From positions 1 through 64,000 of the forward strand of contig CANQMP010000008.1 in NCBI GenBank assembly GCA_947624975.1: a stretch of DNA of 64,000 bases, read 5' to 3'. This document shows positions 8,505 through 15,860 of the stretch, piece by piece. The notes under the pieces were generated by a model, which did not search any database, was not told the DNA's origin, and saw only the letters and a program-made list of their open reading frames with translations. The position numbers and the translations under genes were made by a program. The DNA is from Candidatus Gastranaerophilales bacterium (GTDB lineage Bacteria; Cyanobacteriota; Vampirovibrionia; Gastranaerophilales; Gastranaerophilaceae). Within the stretch, counting starts at the first letter, position 1, and each line of letters starts with the position of its first letter.

Positions 8505-10382
8505 TTACTTTTCTCCGATTTTTAATCTGCTATTTATTCTATCTCTAAGTTGAACCTGCATTTTTAATGCTTCTGTTTCATTATCATTAACATTTTTATA
8601 CAAATTTCTCAACTTTTCGTATTCTTTTTCTCTGTGACATTGATTAATTTTATTAACATTTTCATTTATTATTGTCATAAAATCTTTTTCGTCAAGATTT
8701 TGAAACGTTTCCGAGATACCGATTAAATCTGTAATTACGGCTTGCATTTCAGGATTTTCTGCCGTTTTAACATACAAATTTTTAATCAATTCTTTCACAT
8801 TATTTACGGTACATGTTAATTTGTCAATTGTAGATTTTACATTTATTAACGTTTCGTCCGTAAATATTGTGTCGCCGATCATTTGCTTTATTTTGTCAAA
8901 TGAAAGCGGGGTGTCACTTACCAGAAAAACGCTCAATAAATTTTTTTGCGCTTTTTCTAAAATTGGAGTATTTTTCTTTACAATTCTTTGCACTTCTCGG
9001 TCTTCAAAATCTTTTAATGCGAGAGATTTTTTTACTTCGTGAATAAGTGCATTTTCGTCAATATTAAGCGTATCGGACAACATTTTAACGTATTCCGACA
9101 GTATTATTTCATTTTTAATTTCTCTTAATATCGGAATTAATTCTTTAACCGTTTTGGTTTTTTCAACGGGTGATTTTGGTTTTTCTTTCAAAATCGTATT
9201 TAATTGATAATCGAGTAAAAGCGGGGCATGCTCGATGTATTCTCTGTATTTTTGAGCACCCGAATTGCGGATAAATTCATCGGGGTCTTTGCCTTCGGGA
9301 GGTGAAACTACCCTAATCTCGCAAGAATATTTGTCATCGGAGGTTGCCAGATAACTTTCATCAAACTGTTTAATATTTCCGAGCCCCTCAAAAGTTTCTT
9401 TTATAAGTTCCGCGTTTCTTTTAGTCGCCTTTTGACCTGCCGAATCCGTATCAAACGACAAATAAATTCTTCTTGAAGGCGTGTATCTTGAAAGCAGTTT
9501 GATATGCTCTGTCGTAAGTGCCGTTCCGCAAGCTGCAACGGCATTAGTGATACCGTGAGCCTGAGCGGAAATTACGTCAAAATAGCCTTCCATCAAAATT
9601 ACGCTGTCATTTTCTTTTATCGCTTCTTTTGCGGAATAAAGTCCGTAAAGCAGTTTGCTTTTGTTGTAGATGAGTGAATCCGCAGAATTCAGGTATTTTG
9701 GCATTTGGTCGGAATATATTGCACGAGCTCCAAACGCAACAAATTCACCGTTCTCGTTTTGAATAGGAATAATTATGCGGTTTCTAAATCTGTCTATATA
9801 CTCGTTGTCATCTCTTTTTAGAATTAAACCCGCCTGCTCCATGACATCTTCCGGAATTTCATTTTTGAATTTTTTGTAAAAATCGGTATAAGCGGTTGAG
9901 GCAACCCCGATAGAATATTTTTCTATTATTTCTTTAGAAATTCCTCTTGAATTCAAATATTCTATTACCTTTCCGACTCCTCCGGATTTATCATTTAAAA
10001 GCTTGCAGTTATAGAATTTTGCCGCTTTTGCACAAGCATCCGTCATATCTTTTTTTAAAGGAGAACTGCCTTCAAATTTTTTCCCTGACCTTGGCATTTC
10101 AAGCCCGAAACGCTCGGCATACTCTGTGATTACGTCCATGAACTCTTTGTTTTGAATTCTCATGATAAATGACAGTACATCTCCGCCTGCACCGCAGCCG
10201 AAGCATTTGTAAATCCCCAAACTCGGATTAACGGAAAATGACGGGGTTTTTTCCTTGTGAAAAGGACACAAACCCCAATACCTGTTTCCGTTTTTTTTCA
10301 AAACTACATCATGAGATATGACATCAACAATATCTAATCGGTCTTTTATCTGAGTAACTAATTCTTCAATAGAGTTTGCCAT
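8505..10382 (-). CDS. dnaG: DNA primase
   Basis: 625 residues. Makes RNA primers at the replication fork with DnaB. The N-terminal zinc finger has Cys39, His42, Cys60 and Cys63 (CPFH...CFGCG). The TOPRIM core shows VILMEGYFDVISA with the catalytic Glu and later SFDTDSAGQKA. The C-terminal about 200 residues are poorly conserved Lys/Glu-rich helices that should hold the helicase-interacting domain. dnaG-rpoD is the classical macromolecular-synthesis operon, here without rpsU upstream. Confidence 0.95.
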   Translation of the reverse strand: MANSIEELVTQIKDRLDIVDVISHDVVLKKNGNRYWGLCPFHKEKTPSFSVNPSLGIYKCFGCGAGGDVLSFIMRIQNKEFMDVITEYAERFGLEMPRSGKKFEGSSPLKKDMTDACAKAAKFYNCKLLNDKSGGVGKVIEYLNSRGISKEIIEKYSIGVASTAYTDFYKKFKNEIPEDVMEQAGLILKRDDNEYIDRFRNRIIIPIQNENGEFVAFGARAIYSDQMPKYLNSADSLIYNKSKLLYGLYSAKEAIKENDSVILMEGYFDVISAQAHGITNAVAACGTALTTEHIKLLSRYTPSRRIYLSFDTDSAGQKATKRNAELIKETFEGLGNIKQFDESYLATSDDKYSCEIRVVSPPEGKDPDEFIRNSGAQKYREYIEHAPLLLDYQLNTILKEKPKSPVEKTKTVKELIPILREIKNEIILSEYVKMLSDTLNIDENALIHEVKKSLALKDFEDREVQRIVKKNTPILEKAQKNLLSVFLVSDTPLSFDKIKQMIGDTIFTDETLINVKSTIDKLTCTVNNVKELIKNLYVKTAENPEMQAVITDLIGISETFQNLDEKDFMTIINENVNKINQCHREKEYEKLRNLYKNVNDNETEALKMQVQLRDRINSRLKIGEK

Positions 10383-10438
10383 GACAGCATGCTACCACCA
10401 AAAAAATTTTTTTCCAAAAAAATCAATTAATTGTATTA

Positions 10439-11770
10439 CTAATGTAAATATCTTACAAATAAATAAATTGAACTTAGAGTTAATGAAATAAACGTAACGA
10501 GTGCACCGTACTTCATAAATCTCATAAATGAAATCGGAAAACCTTTAGCAGTAGCTGTTTCACTGACTATAACGTTTGCTGCCGCACCGATAATTGTGAG
10601 GTTTCCGCCTAAGCATGCACCTAAAGACAATGCCCACCACAAAGGATGATGACCTGTACCCGCATAAGGCAGTGTATGCTGAACCTGAGCGATTAAAGGC
10701 GCCATCGTTGCCGTGTACGGAATATTATCAATTACACCCGATAAAATGCCCGAACCCCACAAGATAAACATCGTTGCAGCGGTCAAACTTCCGTGAGTCA
10801 AAGCTATAAGCTTATCGGCAAGAAATCCGATACCGCCGTTTGCCTCAAATCCGCCGATAATTATGAATAAACCTACAAAGAAAAATATCGTTAACCATTC
10901 AACATCTCTGTAAATTTCTTTCGGTTTTTCAAACAAAAGTAAAAACGATGCCCCCGCAACGGCAAAAGCGTAAGCGGGAATATTTGTTACATCGTGAGTT
11001 ACAAAACCCGTGATTACCAGCAACATCGTCACAACGGAACGTATCATGAGGTTTTTGTCCGTAATGGTCTTTGAATTGTCAAGATTTGCGATATGTTCCA
11101 TCTTTTCTTTCGTAGCTTTAAGACTTTTTCTGAACAAAAATACCAGAACACCAACCGATACAAGGAAAATTATCGTAATAATTAAAGTCAATTCATTTAC
11201 AAAATCCATAAAACTTAATCCTGCTTTCGCACCGATAATGATGTTTGGCGGGTCGCCGATAAGAGTAGCCGTTCCGCCGATGTTAGATGCCAAAACTTCC
11301 GTAATTAAAAACGGCACGGGGTCGCACTCAAATTCTTTTGCAATAACAAATGTTACGGGCATAATTAAAACAACGGTCGTAACATTATCCAAAAATGCCG
11401 AAGCAACAGCCGTAAACGCCGCAAGTGCAAACAAAACAAGTTTCGGATGCCCTTTTGTAGCCTTCAAAAGCTCTAACGCAAGCCATTTAAAAACACCGCT
11501 TCGGCTTGCAATATGAACTATTATCATCATGCCGATAAGTAAAAATATTACCGAAAATTCAACATAATCAAACACTCCGCGAATATATTTCGATAACTCC
11601 TGGCTGTAATGCCCCTGAAAAGGCAAAAGTCCGAGAAGTAAAGTTAAAGACGCTCCGGCAAGCGCCACAACGGATTTTTGAATTTTTTCCGAAGCTATAA
11701 ATACGTATGCTATTACCAAAATCGCTCCAGAAATTACCATTCCGTAATTCGATACAATGTTATGTAACAT
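10439..11770 (-). CDS. ArsB/NhaD-superfamily ion transporter
   Basis: 443 residues, about 11 hydrophobic segments, inner membrane. Signature SAFLDNVTTVVLIMPV near residue 130 and ASNIGGTATLIGDPPNIIIG near 163-182, plus the second half-repeat with SGVIDNIPYTATMAPL and LGACLGGNLTIIGAAANV. These are the inverted-repeat hairpin motifs of the ion transporter superfamily that includes ArsB, NhaD and the melanosomal P protein. No arsR/arsC lies nearby, so an arsenite role is not supported; Na+/H+ exchange or an organic anion are alternatives. Start ATG follows AGGGAGAGAG. Confidence 0.85.
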   Translation of the reverse strand: MLHNIVSNYGMVISGAILVIAYVFIASEKIQKSVVALAGASLTLLLGLLPFQGHYSQELSKYIRGVFDYVEFSVIFLLIGMMIIVHIASRSGVFKWLALELLKATKGHPKLVLFALAAFTAVASAFLDNVTTVVLIMPVTFVIAKEFECDPVPFLITEVLASNIGGTATLIGDPPNIIIGAKAGLSFMDFVNELTLIITIIFLVSVGVLVFLFRKSLKATKEKMEHIANLDNSKTITDKNLMIRSVVTMLLVITGFVTHDVTNIPAYAFAVAGASFLLLFEKPKEIYRDVEWLTIFFFVGLFIIIGGFEANGGIGFLADKLIALTHGSLTAATMFILWGSGILSGVIDNIPYTATMAPLIAQVQHTLPYAGTGHHPLWWALSLGACLGGNLTIIGAAANVIVSETATAKGFPISFMRFMKYGALVTFISLTLSSIYLFVRYLH

Positions 11771-11835
11771 AAATCTCTCTCCCTTAAAATATTTATCGGA
11801 ACTAATATAACATAAAAAAAAAATTTTTACACATA

Positions 11836-11864
11836 TTGTATGATTTTTACAAATTTGCTATAAT
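11836..11864 (+). promoter_or_regulatory. promoter of the TonB-C-like gene
   Basis: TTGTAT (11836-11841), 17-bp spacer, TATAAT (11859-11864) with a TGC extension directly before it. About 34 bases remain to the ATG at 11905, which has a GAGAGGG ribosome site. Confidence 0.65.
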
Positions 11865-11904
11865 TGTATATTATTTACTATAATATTTTTGAGAGGGTAA
11901 AAAT

Positions 11905-12708
11905 ATGAAAAAGATTTTATTATTAACACTAATTTTATTTTCTGCAAATATTGCGGGAGCAGTGAACTGGCAGTACGTTGACACGGGAAATCCGAACATA
12001 AACATGTTTATCGACAAAGATTCTATCAGACCTGCTGGCGAAAAAATATTTTTATACGCCGTCAGATATCAGGTCGGAAAAGAACCGGAAAAAGTCGTTT
12101 ATCTCAAATCCGATTACACAAAAAATTATTTGGGCGTAATTAATGCTGAAGATTATTCCGATGAAACATACAGACCTAATGCAAATCTTGCATCTCCGCA
12201 TGTTTTTATGAAACCGCTTAAAGATGATTCTTTTTTGAGTTACGCACATAAACTTGCGTTCTCGGATACAAAATCACCTGAACAAAAAATTGTTACAAAA
12301 CAAACCGCAGATTACGTGGAAAATAATCCGTCAGAAAAACCCGTTGCATTCAAAAAATATAATTCATCAAAAGATGACGTGGCACTCCATGCCCGTCCTC
12401 AGGTTTACACGGAACTTGTTGACAACTACGTGAGAAGTGTCAGAACTAAGCTTGAACAAAACTGGCAGCCGCCAAAATCAGGCAAAAACACTCTGGCAAA
12501 AATTACTCTTGTAATCTCACCTGACGGCGAACTTTTGGGCTACAGGTTTACAAAACTGTCAGGCAACAAAGAAAACGATATTTCTATCGTCCAAACACTC
12601 AAAAATTCCGCTCCGTTCGACGCTTTCCCGAAACTTGATAAAAAAGTTAACAATATTAACCTGAGGCTTGAATTCAGCAGAGGCTTAATAAGTAAAGTAG
12701 TTAAATAA
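11905..12708 (+). CDS. exported protein with TonB C-terminal-like domain
   Basis: 267 residues with a clear signal peptide (MKKILLLTLILFSANIAGA|V). Residues 20-100 (WQYVDTGNPNINMFIDKDSIR, KIFLYAVRYQ) resemble the short beta-rich domain found in many secreted Gram-negative proteins with a 'D..S' strand pattern. Residues about 180-262 (YVRSVRTKLEQNWQPPKSGK, ITLVISPDGELLGYRFTKLSG) match the TonB/TolA C-terminal fold: helix, NW.PP turn, then strands. Without a transmembrane anchor or a Pro-rich spanner it is not a classical TonB; a periplasmic scaffold or lipoprotein-partner role is inference. Monocistronic, between its own promoter and a terminator. Confidence 0.7.
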   Translation: MKKILLLTLILFSANIAGAVNWQYVDTGNPNINMFIDKDSIRPAGEKIFLYAVRYQVGKEPEKVVYLKSDYTKNYLGVINAEDYSDETYRPNANLASPHVFMKPLKDDSFLSYAHKLAFSDTKSPEQKIVTKQTADYVENNPSEKPVAFKKYNSSKDDVALHARPQVYTELVDNYVRSVRTKLEQNWQPPKSGKNTLAKITLVISPDGELLGYRFTKLSGNKENDISIVQTLKNSAPFDAFPKLDKKVNNINLRLEFSRGLISKVVK

Positions 12709-12711
12709 AAC

Positions 12712-12748
12712 AAAAAAAGAGAATCTCAAAAGATTCTCTTTTTTTTTG
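12712..12748 (+). terminator. bidirectional terminator
   Basis: AGAGAATCT (12718-12726), loop CAAA, AGATTCTCT (12731-12739), preceded by A7 and followed by a T-run. It lies between two convergent genes and can serve both. Confidence 0.85.
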
Positions 12749-12764
12749 AGTTAAGATAAAAATT

Positions 12765-12956
12765 CTACACAGCTTTTTGAACTTTGCCCGCTCTCAAACA
12801 AGAAGTACAAACTCTTATTCTCTTAACGGTTCCGTTAACATTAACTTTAACGGACTGCAAGTTAGGTTCTTGTGTATGAACAATTTGTTTATGCGAGAAT
12901 GTAAGCTTTGCCGCTTTAATCGGGGCTTTTCCGCATATTTCACATTTTTTTGCCAT
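12765..12956 (-). CDS. rpmB: 50S ribosomal protein L28
   Basis: 63 residues, normal length. Begins MAKKCEICGKAP, with a CxxC pair, then AKLTFSHKQ and the C-terminal IRVCTSCLRAGKV with the second CxxC, so this is the zinc-binding form of L28. Stands alone between a terminator and its own promoter. Confidence 0.96.
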   Translation of the reverse strand: MAKKCEICGKAPIKAAKLTFSHKQIVHTQEPNLQSVKVNVNGTVKRIRVCTSCLRAGKVQKAV

Positions 12957-12986
12957 AATTATTTCCCTTTCGGTTTGTGTAACTCT

Positions 12987-13014
12987 ATGATATATTAAAA
13001 ATTTGAAAAATCAA
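12987..13014 (-). promoter_or_regulatory. rpmB promoter
   Basis: Minus strand TTGATT (13014-13009), 16-bp spacer, TATCAT (12992-12987), about 25 bases before the rpmB start after the expected start point. Confidence 0.5.
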
Positions 13015-13050
13015 GAAGCATGTTAAAATTTATAAAGCAGATGTAAAACT

Positions 13051-13263
13051 TTATTTATTTAAATCAATAAAATTCAGTTGATAATTAAGTATTTCCGCAA
13101 TAATGAAAGCTTCTTTAAGTGAAAGACTTTCCCTGTTGAGCTTGCCTAAAAGGCTGTTGTAGGAATATTTTTCTTGGGTAATTTCGCTGAGTTTTTCTGC
13201 GAGTTTTTTTAACGTCATGCCTCTTGAAACGGCGAGCATTTTAATACGATTTTTAATATTCAT
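13051..13263 (-). CDS. small HTH protein divergent to pilin-like gene
   Basis: 70 residues from the ATG at 13263 (a GTG two codons upstream is also possible). Pattern MTLKKLAEKLSEITQEKYSYNSLLGKLNRESL fits a compact Cro/CI-type helix-turn-helix, with a short C-terminal strand YQLNFIDL. It is clearly related to the product at 59318-59524: both share (M)TL..LA........KY(S/T)..SL..KLN..S(L/M)...E....A..L.YQ(L/I).F. Both lie head-to-head with a pilin-like gene. No Shine-Dalgarno is evident. A transcriptional repressor of the neighbour and itself is inferred. Confidence 0.65.
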   Translation of the reverse strand: MNIKNRIKMLAVSRGMTLKKLAEKLSEITQEKYSYNSLLGKLNRESLSLKEAFIIAEILNYQLNFIDLNK

Positions 13264-13285
13264 ATACACACAATTATATAGTATA

Positions 13286-13314
13286 TTGACATTTTATATA
13301 AAATAATTTATAAT
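13286..13314 (+). promoter_or_regulatory. consensus promoter of pilin-like gene with embedded palindrome
   Basis: TTGACA (13286-13291), 17-bp spacer, TATAAT (13309-13314): both hexamers match the sigma-70 consensus exactly. The spacer contains the perfect 14-bp palindrome ATTTTATATAAAAT (13291-13304), placed where a repressor would block polymerase. About 47 bases of leader follow before the ATG. Confidence 0.75.
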
Positions 13315-13367
13315 AGTATTTGAATAAGATTATTAATAGTCATATACGAATATTATTTGGAGGATTT

Positions 13368-14051
13368 ATGAAAAAAAGTTTAAAATTCGGTTTTACGTTA
13401 GCAGAGATTCTTATTACGCTTGCGATAATCGGTGTTGTGGCTGCATTGACTTTGCCGACACTTGTACAAAATTATAAGAAAAAAGAATATTCAACAAAGT
13501 TGAAAAAATTTTATTCCACAATGCAGCAGGCAATACAGTTATCGGAAATTGATAACGGGCCGGCATCGGAGTGGATACCTGTTGCAACTGAGAACGATGA
13601 AGAAGGTTTACAAAAATATTGGGACACTTATTTTGCCCAATATCTTAAAAATCCCCAAAAAGTGTATTCTTATGTTAATAAGTGGAATCAAGCATGTATT
13701 TGTTATGTTCTGTCAGATGGGATAAAATATAGTATATACAGACCGAAATTAGTGTCTCCTTTTCAGTTTGGAGTAACTGTATACATGAAAAATAATTTCG
13801 ATGAATCTACCTCGGGTGTAGATTCTTTTGGTTTTCTATTGACAGACAAGGGAAAACTTATTCCTTATTCATGGGACAGTCAGGCATTAGGTGTGAATTC
13901 CGGTTTAGAGGAGGGTGAAGAAAAATTTACAGCAGACTTTACCGACAGAAAAAATGTGCTAAGGCTTTGTGAAAAAAATCCAGCTTTTTGCACGCAATTA
14001 TTGTATCTTGACGGTTGGGAGTTCAAGGACGATTACCCATATAAATTGTAG
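13368..14051 (+). CDS. type IV pilin-like protein
   Basis: 227 residues. Start ATG at 13368 chosen for the GGAGG five bases upstream and for the short prepilin leader MKKSLKFG|FTLAEILITLA; an in-frame TTG at 13320 would give an improbably long leader. One hydrophobic N-terminal helix, then a variable globular part with Cys pairs (ACICYV, RLCEKNPAFC). It ends YLDGWEFKDDYPYKL, similar to the end of the pilin-like protein at 34506 (RNGWKIPKDYPRKL), so these two form a subfamily. Head-to-head with a small HTH gene and followed at once by a repeat island. Confidence 0.88.
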   Translation: MKKSLKFGFTLAEILITLAIIGVVAALTLPTLVQNYKKKEYSTKLKKFYSTMQQAIQLSEIDNGPASEWIPVATENDEEGLQKYWDTYFAQYLKNPQKVYSYVNKWNQACICYVLSDGIKYSIYRPKLVSPFQFGVTVYMKNNFDESTSGVDSFGFLLTDKGKLIPYSWDSQALGVNSGLEEGEEKFTADFTDRKNVLRLCEKNPAFCTQLLYLDGWEFKDDYPYKL

Positions 14052-14067
14052 ATTTGTAGATTTGTAG

Positions 14068-14098
14068 GATGGGTGGAACAATTATCATTCCACCCATC
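14068..14098. repeat. 31-bp hairpin repeat
   Basis: Inverted repeat GATGGGTGGAA (14068-14078) and TTCCACCCATC (14088-14098), 16 bases after the pilin-like stop. All 31 bases, including the loop, are identical to 38520-38550. No T-run follows directly, so it is not a textbook terminator. Confidence 0.8.
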
Positions 14099-14780
14099 AA
14101 TAATTTATTCTTTTTAAAAATTTGTTGGGGTAGAAACCCCCAACTTACATTTTAATTCTCAACATGAAAAATCAAAATCCGACGTCATTGCGAGCGAATG
14201 CGAAGCAATCCAGCTTTTAAATTTGCACGAAGTGCCGAATTATTTGCCCCCTCACCCTAGCCCTCTCCCGCACGAAGGTCAATTCGTCGGGGGAGAGGGA
14301 ACAAACCCACCCCTAGCCCCTCCCTTATAAATGGAGGGGAAAAAGTGAAAAGTGAAAGGTGAGAAGTGAAAAGACCTTATCGGGTGCTAAAGCACTGGAA
14401 TTATTGCACCCCACCCTAACCCTCCCCATAATGGGAGGGAACTACCCCTCACCCGAATTTCTAAGTTCACTGCGTTTACTAAGAAATTCTTCCCTCTCCC
14501 GCAGGGGGCGAGGGGATTATATTATCTGCACGAAGTGCCGATATGGTCTGCTTGGTTGCTCGCATTTAACGGGTCTGCGGTTGAGTGTTTCAAGAACTTC
14601 ATTCTTTCAACACTCAAGCCTTCGCCCTCAGCTCGCAATCCGCTTCTCACTTTTCACTTCTCACTTAAAGTTTGCGTGCAAGCTGAGCCTGCCACTTTTC
14701 ACCTTTTCCTAAGAAACATACAAACCCTCTCCGAAAGTCAATTCGACAGGGAAAGGGCAATTTCCGCATTATTGCGGACA
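14099..14780. repeat. mosaic repeat island 2
   Basis: Gene-free stretch of about 680 bases built from the same modules as the other islands: TTGTTGGGGTAGAAACCCCC palindrome (about 14121-14140), GCGAGCGAATGCGAAGCAAT (about 14190), GCACGAAGTGC palindromes (about 14225 and 14528), CTAGCCCTCTCCCGCA blocks (about 14260), a tandem GTGAAAAGTGAAAGGTGAGA run (about 14345), and a module of about 100 bp at roughly 14548-14650 present in inverted orientation near 47366-47455. Open frames here are shadows. Confidence 0.8.
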
Positions 14781-14784
14781 AATA

Positions 14785-15024
14785 TTATCTCTGAGCACGG
14801 GTGCGGGTGTATCTCGCCGTCCGTGCATTTATAGCATAACAAGCTATGTTTAATCTCTGTTTTAAATTCATCATGTTACGGTACATGCTCGCATAATCGT
14901 TCATCGCATCCATCATCTTTTCAGGTGCTACCATTGATTCCATACTTTCATGGTTGTCGACCTTTTCATCGGCATATTTCTTTACTAATAACTGATCAAT
15001 ATAGTCCTCTGCGCCTATCGCCAT
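14785..15024 (-). CDS. small helical protein, unknown
   Basis: 79 residues, begins MAIGAEDYIDQLLVKKYADE. The start has a strong GGGAGGA site six bases upstream, the main reason to call it a gene. Met-rich middle (SMESMVAPEKMMDAMNDYAS, residues 27-46), then an Arg-rich C-terminus (NARTARYTRTRAQR), which could bind nucleic acid or acidic lipid. No signal peptide or membrane segment. I do not recognise the family. Confidence 0.65.
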   Translation of the reverse strand: MAIGAEDYIDQLLVKKYADEKVDNHESMESMVAPEKMMDAMNDYASMYRNMMNLKQRLNIACYAINARTARYTRTRAQR

Positions 15025-15128
15025 GAGAGATCCTCCCTTTGTTATCCTATATATTCCTTATATATTTATTAAGTATTTCTTTCCCGAAAAATTGCCTTTT
15101 TTTGCATGTAAAGTTAACATATCTTTAC

Positions 15129-15165
15129 AAAACTAAAAGGACACCCCAAAATTTGAGTGTCCTTT
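15129..15165 (-). terminator. terminator of the 94-residue gene
   Basis: Minus strand AAAGGACAC (15165-15157), 12-base loop, GTGTCCTTT (15144-15136), followed by TTAGTTTTG. It lies 23 bases after the stop at 15188. Confidence 0.75.
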
Positions 15166-15187
15166 CAGAAATTTCTAATACAAGCCG

Positions 15188-15472
15188 TTACGCTAAATAC
15201 ATAAGATGTTTGGTATTCGGGCGTTTGCTTTCGTAATTGGGTGAAAAAAGTATATCATAAGTCTTGCGAAGTTTTGCTCCGATCGCCGAAAACATGTTCG
15301 ACTGAACCATATCAGCTTTCTTTGAGCGAATTAAATCGTTTTCAAAATTGATTTTCGCATTGGGGTTTTGCAGCGACAAAATCGCTATGCTCGGGGTAAG
15401 ATTGTTGAGATTGCCTTCTCCGAAAACAATCGGCTTTATATTATTAAATTTTACAGGATTTATTGTAATCAT
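15188..15472 (-). CDS. small protein, unknown
   Basis: 94 residues from the ATG at 15472, chosen because AAAGGAGGT lies eight bases upstream; an in-frame start 13 codons earlier would place that site inside the gene. Begins MITINPVKFNNIKPIVFGE; short N-termini of the form 'I.P..F..I.P..FG' recur in proteins I associate with this lineage. No membrane segment. Has its own consensus promoter and terminator, so it is a real single-gene unit. Function unknown. Confidence 0.7.
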   Translation of the reverse strand: MITINPVKFNNIKPIVFGEGNLNNLTPSIAILSLQNPNAKINFENDLIRSKKADMVQSNMFSAIGAKLRKTYDILFSPNYESKRPNTKHLMYLA

Positions 15473-15494
15473 TTTTTTTACCTCCTTTGGTATT

Positions 15495-15556
15495 AAGTGT
15501 TTTTTTAACACTTCATTTTATATTTTTACTATATACTATATAGTTTTATTTGTCAA
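15495..15556 (-). promoter_or_regulatory. promoter and leader hairpin
   Basis: Minus strand TTGACA (15556-15551), 17-bp spacer, TATAGT (15533-15528). The roughly 49-base leader contains the inverted repeat AAGTGTT-AAAAA-AACACTT (15513-15495), just before the ribosome site. Confidence 0.7.
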
Positions 15557-15860
15557 CCCCTCATGTTAAATTTTGTTAAGTTAGGTTAAAATCTTCTTAA
15601 TAAGCAGGTTTTAGCATAAAGTGACAAGTTTACACTTATTATTCAAATACCGCTACTTTGCGTCTAGCCCGCTATTTTTTCCATGCCTGTTTCATATAAT
15701 TTTTTAAATGCTACATGGGTAATTTTTTAAATTACCCATTTGGGTAATTGTAATAATAACACTTATTGCATTTAATATAATTACTAAATCTTTTTCATAC
15801 TTCCAGCTATTCTTAATTCCAACAGGAGCTTTATGCTCCTTTTTTTTATGGAAATTTCGC
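15557..15860. promoter_or_regulatory. gene-free interval with competing hairpins and a + strand terminator
   Basis: No convincing gene. At 15715-15748 three segments can pair two ways: ATGGGTAATTT (15715-15725) with AAATTACCCAT (15729-15739), or ATTACCCA (15731-15738) with TGGGTAAT (15741-15748). At 15824-15847 AGGAGC-TTTAT-GCTCCT plus eight T forms a terminator that can only end a + strand transcript, although no + strand gene precedes it; a small RNA is possible. On the minus strand the translated stretch EKDLVIILNAIS (about 15800-15765) faintly resembles the hydrophobic peptides at 44.1 and 58.7 kb but has no start codon. Confidence 0.45.

Noticed and set aside
10439-11770. Calling the transporter an arsenite pump (arsB)
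   Set aside because: The motif is shared by the whole superfamily and there is no arsR, arsC or arsA nearby.
14359-14834. Two overlapping open frames of 117 and 99 residues in island 2
   Set aside because: Same repeat modules in two frames, no ribosome sites, and the second runs into the opposite-strand gene at 14785.
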